From positions 1 to 64,000 of the forward strand of contig NZ_JABBGJ010000055.1 in the NCBI RefSeq assembly GCF_012927345.1: 64,000 nucleotides of DNA. Direction: 5' to 3'. This DNA comes from Paraburkholderia polaris. GTDB lineage: Bacteria; Pseudomonadota; Gammaproteobacteria; Burkholderiales; Burkholderiaceae. The notes below the pieces were generated by a model. That model was not told the DNA's origin and did no database searches. It was given only the letters and a program-made list of their open reading frames with translations. Below are positions 26,067 to 35,075 of the stretch, piece after piece (within the stretch, counting starts at the first letter, position 1; each line of letters opens with the position of its first letter). The position numbers were made by a program, and so were the translations under genes.

Positions 26067-27389
26067 CTAAGTCGCCGCGCCCAGATCCCTTTTGCGCGTT
26101 TCCGCAATCAGCAGCAACGCAGCAATCGAAATGACCGCTGACGCGACCATAAACCACGCAACCGAGGATCCCTTCCCGGTGGCCGACAGTAGTGCTGTCG
26201 TCACGATCGGCGTCGCGGCGCTGCCCAACAGTCCAGACAGCATGTAGCTGACCGACAGGCCCGAGTATCGAATCTGAGTGCCGAACAGCTCCGCGAGAAA
26301 AGTGGCAATCGGTCCGTAGTTGGCGGCGAAAGCGGTCATCATCAATAAGTATCCCAGCAATGCGAAGGCGAACTCGCGTGTGTCGAGCAGCCAGAAAAGC
26401 GGGAATGCCAGCAGCGCCTCTGCGACGATTCCGCCGACGATCACCGGCTTGCGCCCGATCAGATCCGAAAGCTGCCCAAACGCGGGCAACATCACGACGC
26501 AAAGCGCGCAGGCGATGAGCGCAACGGAAAGCATCGCGTTGCGAGAATAGCCGAGTGTTTGCGTTCCATAGGTCAGTCCAAACGCAACGATCAGGTTGAA
26601 CGACGTACCGGTCGACATGGTCGCAATGCCGCCCAGCAGCACCTGTTTCCAGTGCTTGCCCAGCAGTTCGACCAACGGCACTTTGACCCGAGCGTTGGTG
26701 TCCCTGACCTTACGGAACGACGGCGTTTCCGACGTGTTCATTCGAACGTAGAGACCGACGGCGACCAGCAACACACTGCAGAGAAAAGGGAGACGCCACC
26801 CCCATGCGAGCAAGGCGCCGTTAGGCAGACACACGTTACTCAACAGGAACACAAAGTTGGCGATTAACGTGCCCGCCGGCACGCCAATTTGCACCCAGGA
26901 ACCGTAAAGGCCACGCCGGTTGGCTGGGGCGTGTTCGACTGCCATCAACACCGCCCCGCCCCATTCTCCTCCGAGCGCGAGACCTTGCACGATGCGTAGC
27001 GTGATCAGCAGGACTGGCGCCCAGATACCGATCGACGCATAGTCTGGCAGGAGCCCAATGCAAAATGTGGCCATGCCCATGATCACCAGCGACACCAGTA
27101 GCATCGACTTGCGCCCTAGCCTGTCGCCGAAATGACCGAACAGCGCCGCGCCAACGATACGCGCAAGGTACGCAGATGCAAACGTGCCGAAGGCAAGCAA
27201 CGTGCCGATCAACGGCACAAAACCCGGAAAGAACACCTTATTGAACACGAGCGCCGAGGCAGTCGCGAACACGAACAGGTCGTACCATTCGACGGTCGTG
27301 CCAATGACACTCGCGACCGCAATTCTTTTCATGCTGTGCTCGATTTCATCCGGTTCGAGGGTACCGTCGAGGGTGCGGGCGTGATTCAT
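26067..27389 (-). CDS. MFS transporter, metabolite:H+ symporter (MHS) type
   Basis: The protein has about 440 residues and 12 predicted membrane segments. Features of the MHS group are VIGTTVEWYDLFVFATASAL in segment 1, FGDRLGRKSMLLVS as the loop 2-3 signature, RIVQGLALGGEWGGA in segment 4, and a second signature QLSDLIGRKPVIVGG. ATG 27389 is preceded by GGAG at good spacing; an ATG nine codons upstream (27416) is possible. It lies next to an isochorismatase-type hydrolase on the same strand (187 bp gap) and probably imports the same compound or a relative of it (inference). Confidence 0.88.
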   Translation of the reverse strand: MNHARTLDGTLEPDEIEHSMKRIAVASVIGTTVEWYDLFVFATASALVFNKVFFPGFVPLIGTLLAFGTFASAYLARIVGAALFGHFGDRLGRKSMLLVSLVIMGMATFCIGLLPDYASIGIWAPVLLITLRIVQGLALGGEWGGAVLMAVEHAPANRRGLYGSWVQIGVPAGTLIANFVFLLSNVCLPNGALLAWGWRLPFLCSVLLVAVGLYVRMNTSETPSFRKVRDTNARVKVPLVELLGKHWKQVLLGGIATMSTGTSFNLIVAFGLTYGTQTLGYSRNAMLSVALIACALCVVMLPAFGQLSDLIGRKPVIVGGIVAEALLAFPLFWLLDTREFAFALLGYLLMMTAFAANYGPIATFLAELFGTQIRYSGLSVSYMLSGLLGSAATPIVTTALLSATGKGSSVAWFMVASAVISIAALLLIAETRKRDLGAAT

Positions 27390-27575
27390 GGGAGGCTCCA
27401 CGGGAAATTGGGACATACGAGTTCTTTCGGGTCAGCGGACGCAACCGTCGATTTCAGCGCGTTGGGTCGTGTATCAGCCCAACCCGGCTTGCTGGCGGCC
27501 GGACGCCTAGGCTAACCGCGGCGTCCGGAGCACATTTCCGTGCACGGGCCGATACCGGCCATAGTCTGCGGAGCG

Positions 27576-28196
27576 TTAATTTGTCGAGTGTTTGATATAC
27601 GCAATGACGTCGTCAGCGCTCGACACGTCAGCGTATCGCCGGCCGACATCGCGCAGATTGTCACGGTGCGGTCCTTCTTCGATATCGCCCACGCAATCTT
27701 CCGGAACGATCGTGCGGAAGCCCCACTGGAAACTGTCAATGGTCGATGCGCGAATGCATCCGCTCGTATTGCAGCCCGTGATGATGACCGTCTCGACGCC
27801 TTCCTTGATGAAGAAAGGCACTACCGGTGTCTGGAAGAATATCGACGGGCCAAACTTGCAAACCACAACGTCGTAATCCTTGTCGTATATCCGAGGGTCC
27901 AGTGCCGAACTCGGATGATCGAGTCTGAACTGATCCCGAACTGCGGAAATTTTCCAGTGCGGCATGTCACGCTCGGTTTTGTAAGCGGTGAAACATGTTG
28001 CGATGGGTACGTTGTGCGCGCGAGCCACCTTGAGAAGACGCGCGGTATTTTCAAGTCCACGCATCACGAGCGGCGCGCCACCAAGTGGGTATTTCGACTC
28101 GGTGAAGGCCAACTGATAGTCCACGACGACAATCCCGACCTTTCCCTTCATGCCGATCTCTACGGCTCCATACGAGCGATGTTTGTAATCGTCCAT
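27576..28196 (-). CDS. Isochorismatase-family cysteine hydrolase (N-carbamoylsarcosine amidase/maleamate amidase-like)
   Basis: The protein has 206 residues. The catalytic triad of the family is visible: Asp in GIVVVDYQLAF, Lys in VVVCKFGPSIFFQT and Cys in IITGCNTSGCIRAS (nucleophile in the GCNTSGCIR motif). This motif set is typical of N-carbamoylsarcosine amidase and maleamate amidohydrolase rather than of true isochorismatases. ATG 28196 follows GGAGGAAAAA. It is transcribed away from the PAS-LuxR gene, suggesting control by that regulator. Confidence 0.88.
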   Translation of the reverse strand: MDDYKHRSYGAVEIGMKGKVGIVVVDYQLAFTESKYPLGGAPLVMRGLENTARLLKVARAHNVPIATCFTAYKTERDMPHWKISAVRDQFRLDHPSSALDPRIYDKDYDVVVCKFGPSIFFQTPVVPFFIKEGVETVIITGCNTSGCIRASTIDSFQWGFRTIVPEDCVGDIEEGPHRDNLRDVGRRYADVSSADDVIAYIKHSTN

Positions 28197-28255
28197 TTTT
28201 TCCTCCAAATCAATGGTTTAAATGTCATTGCACGTAAGAGTCTACGGGTGCAATA

Positions 28256-28284
28256 TACGTACAACAATACGTATCGGTTACGTA
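28256..28284. promoter_or_regulatory. Three TACGTA hexamers in divergent promoter region
   Basis: TACGTA occurs at 28256-28261, 28268-28273 and 28279-28284, 12 and 11 bp apart, so all lie on the same face of the helix. They stand 60-90 bp from the hydrolase start and about 30-60 bp before the LuxR-type gene. They are candidate binding sites for the regulator. Confidence 0.45.
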
Positions 28285-28313
28285 CGAAATCACCCTGCCT
28301 ACGAGGAGGTTGT

Positions 28314-28928
28314 GTGAAAGGAATTCCAGCTGGCGCGTCCATGTCTGAACCAATCAATTACGAGCAGGTTTTCGCGCACGTACCGGTCGCACTGATGGTC
28401 ACCCGACAGCGGGTGATATCTGCTTGCAACCGGCAATTCCTGGACATGTTTCGCGCCACCGGCGACGCCCTGGTAGGCCAGACAGTCCGAGTGCTGTACC
28501 CAAATCAGGTGGCTTTCGAGCGCTTCGGCGCACGCGTAATTCCGGCGCTCAAAAGGTTCGGCCGAATTACAGAGCCGCGAGCCATGCAGAGGGCTGACGG
28601 CGAGCTTTTTTGGGTGAATGTGACGGGTGTCAGTGAACACCGGGACGATCCGTATCGCGAGGCGCTGTGGTTCTTCTCGGAGATGGGTGTCGCAACAAGC
28701 CTATCGGGCGGAGCAAGCTCTGCCAATAAATTTATCGCAGAGGCCAAAAATTCAATGACCAAGCGCGAGCGTGATGTGGCCGCGTTACTTATCCAGAACC
28801 AGACTGCGAAGGAAATCGGAATAGCGTTGGGTATCAGCCCTCGAACCGTTGAGGTCTTTTGTGGAAAACTGTTGAAGAAATTCGACGCGCCCTCGACACA
28901 CGAGCTTGTTAAAACGCTCCTCGCCTAG
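28314..28928 (+). CDS. PAS-LuxR family transcriptional regulator
   Basis: The protein has about 204 residues. The N-terminal half (residues about 12-125) reads as a PAS domain (FAHVPVALMVTRQRVISACNRQFLDMFRATGDAL ... RADGELFWVNVTGVSE). The C-terminal half is a LuxR/GerE helix-turn-helix (MTKRERDVAALLIQNQTAKEIGIALGISPRTVEVFCGKLLKKF). GTG 28314 follows a GAGGAGG site; ATG 28341 is the alternative but lacks one. It is divergent from the cysteine hydrolase gene and probably controls it and the MHS carrier in response to a small molecule. Confidence 0.85.
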   Translation: MKGIPAGASMSEPINYEQVFAHVPVALMVTRQRVISACNRQFLDMFRATGDALVGQTVRVLYPNQVAFERFGARVIPALKRFGRITEPRAMQRADGELFWVNVTGVSEHRDDPYREALWFFSEMGVATSLSGGASSANKFIAEAKNSMTKRERDVAALLIQNQTAKEIGIALGISPRTVEVFCGKLLKKFDAPSTHELVKTLLA

Positions 28929-29170
28929 AGTTGTTCGACGGAAACGACAATGCTCGGCTATATGGCCGATGTCGAATTGACAACGGGCATTCGCACAGTC
29001 CGCCTGACCGGCGGCTCCTGGCCGAACACGGTCCGGCCAAGTACGATGGATGAGGCTCCTACGCTGTCCATTCGAAAGGAATTCCTGATGAAACTCGCCG
29101 TCACTGCGTTATCGATAGCGGCTCCCGACAATGTCGATTGCAGCACGCGATCTTCGTGCAGCTCCGTGGC

Positions 29171-29575
29171 ATGAGCCCGCGCGTCCTGAAAACCTGGCGC
29201 ACTGTGTTCCATCACGGTGAATGGCTGACCGCTGCACAGATAAATGAGCGGCAGAATTGCCCGCCTTCCGGTACGTCGCAGTCAGTAAGCGACTGGAAGC
29301 ATGGCGGCCGCATCTACAGCGTGACTGTAAGCGGACACGAGTACTTTGCGGCGTATCAGTTCGATCCGTGTCATCAGCCGCTACCAGTTATCAGCGAGGT
29401 TCTCGCTGCGCTCGGACCGCTCGCCGATGCCGGCAAGATCGCGGCATGGTTCCACTTCCCGAATGGCTGGATTAGCGACGATGAAGGGCGCCCGGTTGCG
29501 CCGAAGGATGCGCTCGACCGCCCCCGTGAAGTGATTGCCGCTGCCAGGCGAAATCAGAACACCTACGTAGCGTGA
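29171..29575 (+). CDS. Hypothetical protein
   Basis: I do not recognise this protein of about 134 residues. It is compositionally protein-like: a tryptophan-rich start (LKTWRTVFHHGEWLTAAQ), a hydrophobic middle and an ordered end (KIAAWFHFPNGWI, VAPKDALDR, NQNTYVA). ATG 29171 has no clear ribosome-binding site; TTG 29138 in the same frame would add 11 residues. The 240 bp before it (28929-29170) contain no recognisable gene. Its neighbours give no functional hint. Confidence 0.5.
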   Translation: MSPRVLKTWRTVFHHGEWLTAAQINERQNCPPSGTSQSVSDWKHGGRIYSVTVSGHEYFAAYQFDPCHQPLPVISEVLAALGPLADAGKIAAWFHFPNGWISDDEGRPVAPKDALDRPREVIAAARRNQNTYVA

Positions 29576-29709
29576 GAAGCAAGGGGCTGGACGAGCGGAT
29601 GGAGCGGCTCGTCGGCCACTACCACAGCAGGCGAAGGCGAGGCAACGCTGCCGGGCGATCTTGAGAAAACGCTATGTCTCACCCGTCACGTGTGCGTTGC
29701 CCCCTGGCA

Positions 29710-30162
29710 TCAGCGCTGGCCGTTGAGAAAGTTGAACCAGTCGTGCGCGTAGGCGCAGCCGCGATCAGGAATACCTGAACCGCCCAGCGTCCGGCCGAAA
29801 AATGTCCTGGCGGGCTCGGGAATCTCGCCCAGCCGTGCGTAACGGAAGCCTGCGTCGTTCATGCGAACCGGCACCTCCGGTTTCGCAGGTCTCGATGGTA
29901 ACTCTTCACGCCCCTGATTCAGTGCCGTAGCAAGACAACGCGTAACAAGGTCCCACACCCTGCCTGCCCATCGCGGATAACTACGCACCATGACGGGCTC
30001 ATCCACCTCGCCGAGAACCTCATCTTTCAGAGCCACCCTGTAATCCGCGAGTGCCCCGCCACTCATTCGCGCGACATCCGCCGTCGCGATGACACGTTTT
30101 CCGCTTTCCCGTCCACCGGGCAGGTGACTCGAAGCATCCACTCCTTTTGATGACTCTCTCAT
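29710..30162 (-). CDS. Hypothetical protein, possibly N-terminally truncated
   Basis: I do not recognise this protein of about 150 residues. The end (FFGRTLGGSG ... CAYAHDWFNFLNGQR) and the middle (VATADVARMSGGALADY, MVRSYPRWAGRVWDL) look like a real coding sequence. The frame is open upstream to 30624; residues just before ATG 30162 (CGYESSIRYAFAGLLYR) still look natural, but further upstream they do not. An IS21 element lies 360 bp upstream, so the original 5' end may be lost. Confidence 0.45.
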   Translation of the reverse strand: MRESSKGVDASSHLPGGRESGKRVIATADVARMSGGALADYRVALKDEVLGEVDEPVMVRSYPRWAGRVWDLVTRCLATALNQGREELPSRPAKPEVPVRMNDAGFRYARLGEIPEPARTFFGRTLGGSGIPDRGCAYAHDWFNFLNGQR

Positions 30163-30250
30163 TCGGTACAGCAGTCCTGCAAATGCATATCTGATCGAGG
30201 ATTCGTACCCGCACCACGATCGCCTGCGAGTTAAACGGAAAATTCGTCGC

Positions 30251-30487
30251 TTACTTCGGGACGCTGGTACAGGCCATCGCCACACGGGCATCAGCGCTGG
30301 CGATTCGCCGGAACAATATTTCGCTGGCGAATGCCGCAGCGCGCTCCATGGACAGCGACGGCCCGAGCAGGTCATGCATACGGCTATCGGCGACAGCTGT
30401 CGTCGACGAAAGGCCTGCCGCGCCAGCCTCGACGATCGAATCCAGCTGGATAGCGTCAAGCAGGACGTCCGGTTTACCGACAAACAT
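30251..30487 (-). CDS. Small ORF, unknown
   Basis: A 78-residue frame starts at ATG 30487 and is rich in alanine and small residues (AAGLSSTTAVADSRMHD, RAAAFASEILFRRIASADARVAMA). It may be a small acidic-helical protein or the 5' part of the gene broken at 29710-30162. There is no good ribosome-binding site and it begins about 30 bp from the IS21 coding region. Confidence 0.25.
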   Translation of the reverse strand: MFVGKPDVLLDAIQLDSIVEAGAAGLSSTTAVADSRMHDLLGPSLSMERAAAFASEILFRRIASADARVAMACTSVPK

Positions 30488-30520
30488 CTTGGCCGGTCGG
30501 TCGAGGTGATTGTCGCTGCG

Positions 30521-31336
30521 TCACGGGGACATGGTTGTCGCTCCATTCGGGTTGTCGGTGGGTAATTGACGGCGGCGCTCTTTCTGTTTGTCGCTGGCTG
30601 TGCGGCGCCGATAGCTTTCGACATTCAGCTCGAAGATCGTCGAGTGATGGACGAGCCGGTCGATGGCGGCCACCGTCATGCCGGGGTCCGGGAAGACGTC
30701 ATTCCAGCCGGAGAATGGCTGGTTGGCCGTTATCAGAAGACTTTTCCGCTCGTATCTTTCGGCGATCAGCTCGAACAGCACGCTGGTTTCGGCCTGATCC
30801 TTCCTCACATACGACAGATCGTCCAGGATGATCAGGTCGAACCGATCGAGTTTGGCGAGTGCGGACGGCAGTTGCAAACTCTGACGCGCAACCTGGAGCT
30901 TCTGCACAATTTCGCCGGTCCGGGTGAACAACACACGATAGCCGGCATCGATCAGGGCGTGTCCGATTGCGCTTCCAAGATGACTTTTGCCGCCTCCAGG
31001 CGGCCCGAACAGGAGAATCGTGGCGCCTTTCTCAAGCCACGAATCGCCGGTGGCCAGCGCCATCACATGCGCCTTCGAGACCATCGGCACAACACCGAAG
31101 TCGAAGGTGGCGAGCGTCTTGGTCGGATCCAGATGTGACTCGGCACGATGACGCTCGATTCTTCGTTTGGCGCGCTCGGCGAGTTCATGTTCGAGCAATG
31201 CACCGAGTAACCGCGACGCCTGCCAGCTTTCCTTGTCCGAGCGTTCAGCGAAGTCCGGCCACAACCGGCCGATCGTTGGCAGGCGCAATTCGTTGAGCAT
31301 CAGCGCGATACGGCCTGCATCGTAGGCGGCATTCAT
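30521..31336 (-). CDS. istB: IstB-like ATP-binding transposition helper
   Basis: The 271-residue AAA+ helper of IS21 transposition has a Walker A in ILLFGPPGGGKSHLGSAIGH, a Walker B in FDLIILDDLSYVRKD (Asp-Asp) and a sensor region SLLITANQPFSGWNDVF. The N-terminal helical part (MLNELRLPTIGRLWPDFAERSD) is typical. Its start overlaps the end of istA as ATGA. Full length, apparently intact. Confidence 0.95.
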   Translation of the reverse strand: MNAAYDAGRIALMLNELRLPTIGRLWPDFAERSDKESWQASRLLGALLEHELAERAKRRIERHRAESHLDPTKTLATFDFGVVPMVSKAHVMALATGDSWLEKGATILLFGPPGGGKSHLGSAIGHALIDAGYRVLFTRTGEIVQKLQVARQSLQLPSALAKLDRFDLIILDDLSYVRKDQAETSVLFELIAERYERKSLLITANQPFSGWNDVFPDPGMTVAAIDRLVHHSTIFELNVESYRRRTASDKQKERRRQLPTDNPNGATTMSP

Positions 31337-32832
31337 GCGAGCACCTCCTCATCGAGCAACGTGTCATAGACCGCGACGGACGGCATCTCGACGACAACCA
31401 CCGGACACTCGGCCCGGCGCGGCGCGAACTCATCGAACAGCGCCTTCAGATCGGGCAGTTCACCGAGTTCTAGCAATGCGTCGAGCCTCTGCGCCAGTTG
31501 CGCCTCGACGCCGTGGTTTCCTGCCAGCTCGAGCAGGCCCACCATGGTCTTGCATGCGCTGCGCGGCGTCAGCGCCTCCTCCAGTCGCTCCCAGGTCCGT
31601 CGGTAGGCTTCACGCGGAAACAGATCGTCACGGAACGCGAGGCCCCTGAAGGCCTGCGGCTTGCGTTTGAGCGAATCGATGAAGTGCCGGTAGTCGATGC
31701 CGCGACCGCGCCGTTTGCTCGTGTGCGTGGCTCTCGCCGTGCTGTGCACGAGCGCGCCGGACAGATAGCAATCGAGCCGGTCACTGTAGAGGCGTACCTT
31801 CAGGCGATGACCGATCAGCCGCGACGGGGCGCTGTACAGGACGCAACGCACGGTGAACGTGCCGCAGCGTGTCACGCGCGCCTCTTCCTCGGCGAAGTCG
31901 GTGGTACGGTGTTCAGGCAGATCTAGCAGGTGTTCGCGCTCGATCTGGAACGCTGCAGCGTTGCGCCGGTTGCGGCGCATCACCACCCCGCGCACGAACT
32001 CGTCGTACGCGGCCCGGTCCGCGAAATCGCGGTGACCGCGCAACTCCAGGGCCTGATCGACCTGATCCTTCAGATAGCGATGCGAGGATTCGACGCTGCC
32101 ATTCTCATGACCCATGCCACGGTTGTTGCGCGTGCCTTCCATCCCGTAGTGTTCGAGCAGCGCTGCATAGCGAACCGTGAAGTCTTCCTCTTCCTGCAGG
32201 TTTCTGAAGGCCGCCGACAGGCTGTCGGAACGATGTTCCCGTGGGCAACCGCCGGCCTGCCACAGCGCGTTCTGCAATCCCGTCGCCAGCGCCTGGAAGC
32301 TCTCACCACCCTCGACCACGCTCGCGTATTCCCAGCGCGAGAACGCCAGCACGAAGTGATACAGCAGGTGGTTGAACGGGATGCCGCCAATCGTTACGCA
32401 CAGCTTGTCCATGTGCGTGAAGTCCGACAGGCCTCGCGCGCCGGGCTGATACGTTTGAGGGAAGAATACTTCCTGGTTCGGACCTTCGAGCGCGCGCCAC
32501 TGGCTGACATGACGCTCAAACGTGCGCCGCATGCTGTCAGGAAAGCCGTCAGGATGGTCCTCCTGCAATTTGCGCAGCAGGGTGATCGCCTTCAGCTTTG
32601 GCGCAGCGCGCAGCAATGGGACCACTTCGCTCTCCCAGACATCGACGAACGGATCTGGGCGCGAGCGCCAGTAGCGCCGGGGCTGCTGTGACGGTAGTCC
32701 GGCTTCGTGTTCGACACGCCGCGCCGTGCGCTCGCTCATGCCTGACTTCGCCGCGGCGAGCTTCTGCGGATGGTGTTTGCGATGGTTCATGTAGAGGCGG
32801 ACCTGCTGGTCGGTGATGCGGCTTCCAGACAT
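31333..32832 (-). CDS. istA: IS21-family transposase IstA
   Basis: The transposase has 499 residues. It shows an N-terminal HTH (ITDQQVRLYMNHRKHHPQKLAAAKSGMSERTARRVEHEAG), the rve catalytic core (GLSDFTHMDKLCVTIGG, then RSDSLSAAFR, and GHENGSVESSHRYLKDQVDQAL with the Glu), and a C-terminal Mu-like region. The first catalytic Asp lies in LSDFTHMD. No stop or frameshift is seen, so the element may be mobile. Confidence 0.93.
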   Translation of the reverse strand: MSGSRITDQQVRLYMNHRKHHPQKLAAAKSGMSERTARRVEHEAGLPSQQPRRYWRSRPDPFVDVWESEVVPLLRAAPKLKAITLLRKLQEDHPDGFPDSMRRTFERHVSQWRALEGPNQEVFFPQTYQPGARGLSDFTHMDKLCVTIGGIPFNHLLYHFVLAFSRWEYASVVEGGESFQALATGLQNALWQAGGCPREHRSDSLSAAFRNLQEEEDFTVRYAALLEHYGMEGTRNNRGMGHENGSVESSHRYLKDQVDQALELRGHRDFADRAAYDEFVRGVVMRRNRRNAAAFQIEREHLLDLPEHRTTDFAEEEARVTRCGTFTVRCVLYSAPSRLIGHRLKVRLYSDRLDCYLSGALVHSTARATHTSKRRGRGIDYRHFIDSLKRKPQAFRGLAFRDDLFPREAYRRTWERLEEALTPRSACKTMVGLLELAGNHGVEAQLAQRLDALLELGELPDLKALFDEFAPRRAECPVVVVEMPSVAVYDTLLDEEVLA

Positions 32833-32937
32833 GGGCTGACCGCCTCTTTTAGGTTCAGTCAGCCATCCTAAGCCTCGCCGATCCGGCGCCGCCGGTAGTT
32901 CGTCGTCTCCGGCGGCTACGCCGCCTCCGACTCCGCA

Positions 32938-33840
32938 CTACCGGCCAAGATGAATGTCGCTACACCGGACGTAGTCATTGTCGCCGCCCACCAGCACCGC
33001 GATCTCAAACTCGAACTGTGCCGCGCGCGCGATCATTCCGGCAACGGTCTGGTGCGCGTGCGAGAGCGTGATGCCGTACGCGACGGCGACGTCGATCAGT
33101 GGCCAGCGACGCGTGCCAATCCCGTAGCGGTGCGCGAGCAGCTCGGCATCCCGAACAATTTTGGCTTCCAGTGGCTGCTCCGGCCTGACCAGGTTACGTC
33201 CGCGGGCGGCCAGACATTCCGCGACGCGGCGGATTGCGGCTTCGAGCGTTTGAGCCTCTACGACCACGCGCCACCTGCCATCACGCACCCCTGGATGCGC
33301 CGCCGGAGGCGTCAGCAGTTGATCCGGCGCAAGCAGGAGTGCACGCTCCCAGTTGCGAAGATGGGCCACGGTAAGCGCCTTCGGAAACGTCCCCTGCTCC
33401 CACTGCAACAACGTGGGATTTGATACCGCACAGACGCGCGCCACTTCCGCAACCGAAAGACCTAGCTCCTCGCGCAGCCGCCTGGCGTGAGGGCCGATTT
33501 CCCTGCACTGGGCCGGGGGAATTCGCGTCTGGAGATCACCCCGTCGTCCTCGGGCGACTGCACTTCCAGCATTGAACACGGGATCCGGCAACGGCTGCAT
33601 GTCATGGCTGAGCAGCCATCCTTGCGGCGCCTGCAGGGCAACTTCCAGCGCGTTCACGGTAGCTGTAGCAATGGCGTTGGGCCACCTTCCTTTCTCCCAG
33701 TGCACAAATTTTGATTGAGCCACACCCGCCCTGCCCGCGAGTTCGGCCTGGGTCAACCCCAACGCCCTGCGACGCTCACGCAGGCGTTGCCCGATCCGTA
33801 GTGCGCCGGATCGCGGAATCCACTCATGACCTCCGGTCAT
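32938..33840 (-). CDS. XRE-family regulator with two HTH domains
   Basis: The protein has 300 residues. Two helix-turn-helix units are seen: IGQRLRERRRALGLTQAELAGRAGVAQSKFVHWEKGRWPN (residues about 16-55) and LREELGLSVAEVARVCAVSNPTLLQWEQGTFPK (about 117-152). The C-terminal 110 residues have no familiar fold but contain ordered segments (LAHRYGIGTRRWPLIDVAVAYG). ATG 33840 follows GGAG. It is a probable regulator of the adjacent exonuclease-KfrA-integrase module (inference). Confidence 0.8.
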   Translation of the reverse strand: MTGGHEWIPRSGALRIGQRLRERRRALGLTQAELAGRAGVAQSKFVHWEKGRWPNAIATATVNALEVALQAPQGWLLSHDMQPLPDPVFNAGSAVARGRRGDLQTRIPPAQCREIGPHARRLREELGLSVAEVARVCAVSNPTLLQWEQGTFPKALTVAHLRNWERALLLAPDQLLTPPAAHPGVRDGRWRVVVEAQTLEAAIRRVAECLAARGRNLVRPEQPLEAKIVRDAELLAHRYGIGTRRWPLIDVAVAYGITLSHAHQTVAGMIARAAQFEFEIAVLVGGDNDYVRCSDIHLGR

Positions 33841-33939
33841 CCCGGTCTCCTGCCTGATACCTGTGATTTTTCATCGATCGGATGTTTTCGTCCGGCCCGG
33901 AAGTCTGGCGCTTCAGCGACCGAATCACCCCCGCCGTAA

Positions 33940-34458
33940 TCAGCCAGCAAAAGCGTACGCATTGGCCCGCGCGTCATGCAGCGCGTGGTGCTCGCCGCCA
34001 TGCCGGGCGAAGTATTCAGCGCGCCGTTCCCGGTCGCGACGACCCGCGATATTCTCGACCCGCCAGCCACGCGGCAGGGGGCCACCCAGCAGGAACCGGA
34101 ACAGGTTCAGGTCCGTCTCGCAGTCGTAGCAGAGTACCGGTCCGGAGTCGCCGGGTACGCTGCCGAGCCATGCGCGTAGTGCCTCCCGCAGCCGGTCAAA
34201 CGGCATCGCACGCCCCTCAAAATGGCCGAGCTGAGGCAGGACCACCTTGCGGACAAAGTCACTGCACCGTGCCAGATCAAAGTCGGTACGCTCGCCGTAG
34301 AACTCATCCCCGTTCTCGCCAGCGATGGCGAGACTGACCAGCTGGCAATGCCGGAAGTCAGTGTATTCCGTGTCGATGAAATAGCGGCTGTTCGAGCCAC
34401 CTTGCAGCCCGGCCGGCAGCGGCCAGAGCAGCGCGCCGTGAAAGGATGTGTCCGTCAT
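33940..34458 (-). CDS. DnaQ-like DEDDh 3'-5' exonuclease
   Basis: The protein has 172 residues. Exonuclease motifs of the DEDDh class are in order: SRYFIDTEYTDF (Exo I, DxE), VLCYDCETDLNLF (Exo II, Asp) and HHALHDARANAYAF (Exo III, HxxxxD). ATG 34458 has AGGA four bases upstream; the open frame continues to 34527. Proteins of this size act on RNA or DNA 3' ends. It stands upstream of the KfrA-recombinase pair and might belong to the same mobile unit. Confidence 0.8.
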   Translation of the reverse strand: MTDTSFHGALLWPLPAGLQGGSNSRYFIDTEYTDFRHCQLVSLAIAGENGDEFYGERTDFDLARCSDFVRKVVLPQLGHFEGRAMPFDRLREALRAWLGSVPGDSGPVLCYDCETDLNLFRFLLGGPLPRGWRVENIAGRRDRERRAEYFARHGGEHHALHDARANAYAFAG

Positions 34459-34739
34459 GTCCTGTTCTTCTTTCTTTTGCGGGCCCGCAGCGTGCAGCGC
34501 CGATCGCACCCCGTCCCGCAGCGGCACTCCCGGATCCCCGGCCCGATGATGCAGCCGGATGCCCCATGTGCATCCAGATCACCGCTCGCGCCCGCGTCAC
34601 AAAGTCCGGCCATCCGATGCTGCTCAGGGTGCACTCCCGTCTTCCGGCGGGCCGTCCGCGGTGGCGGGCGCTTCCGGCTGCCCGCTGATCCCGTCCCGGC
34701 GCAAGCGGCGGTTCCGCCGCAGCGGCCCGGCGAGTACAG

Positions 34740-34877
34740 TCACGTGCTGGGGAAACGGAATCGTGGCGGCCCGGTCGCATCGTCACGGGTAGCGAGCGCG
34801 AAGCGCCGCAGGCGCGCGCGCAGCTGCGCGGACGTCTCGTCGGGCGGCGGTGCCGGCGGTTTCCTGTGCCTGCTCAT
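34740..34877 (-). CDS. Proline/arginine-rich micro-ORF (45 residues)
   Basis: The frame starts at ATG 34877 with a GGAG site 7 bases before it and runs MSRHRKPPAPPPDETSAQLR to ...PPRFRFPST. No family is recognised. The good ribosome-binding site and its own spacing support it; the small size argues for caution. It lies antisense to nothing in the same interval. Confidence 0.4.
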   Translation of the reverse strand: MSRHRKPPAPPPDETSAQLRARLRRFALATRDDATGPPRFRFPST

Positions 34878-35075
34878 GTCATCTCCAGAGGATGCGCCCT
34901 GGATGAGGATGAACTCACGCTGGCCGTGATAAGGGCAGTTATCGCCGCAAATTAGTCCCGTACCGGGCCGGAAAACGATCTTCTGGCGTAAGGCGTGTGC
35001 GTAATCTAAAGTAGAATTTCCCGCCTGCGCCCCGCTGCCGCCACCCGTGACGAAATCCGCGCCACCGTTCTCGCG

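Larger units (their letters stand above)
30521..32832 (-). mobile_element. IS21-family insertion sequence (coding part)
   Basis: The istA-istB pair, overlapping by 4 bases, defines an IS21 element on the minus strand. The inverted-repeat ends could not be fixed by eye, so the limits given are those of the two genes. Confidence 0.85.

Noticed and set aside
28950-29174. 74-codon plus-strand open frame after the LuxR-type gene
   Set aside because: No start signal and no protein-like pattern.
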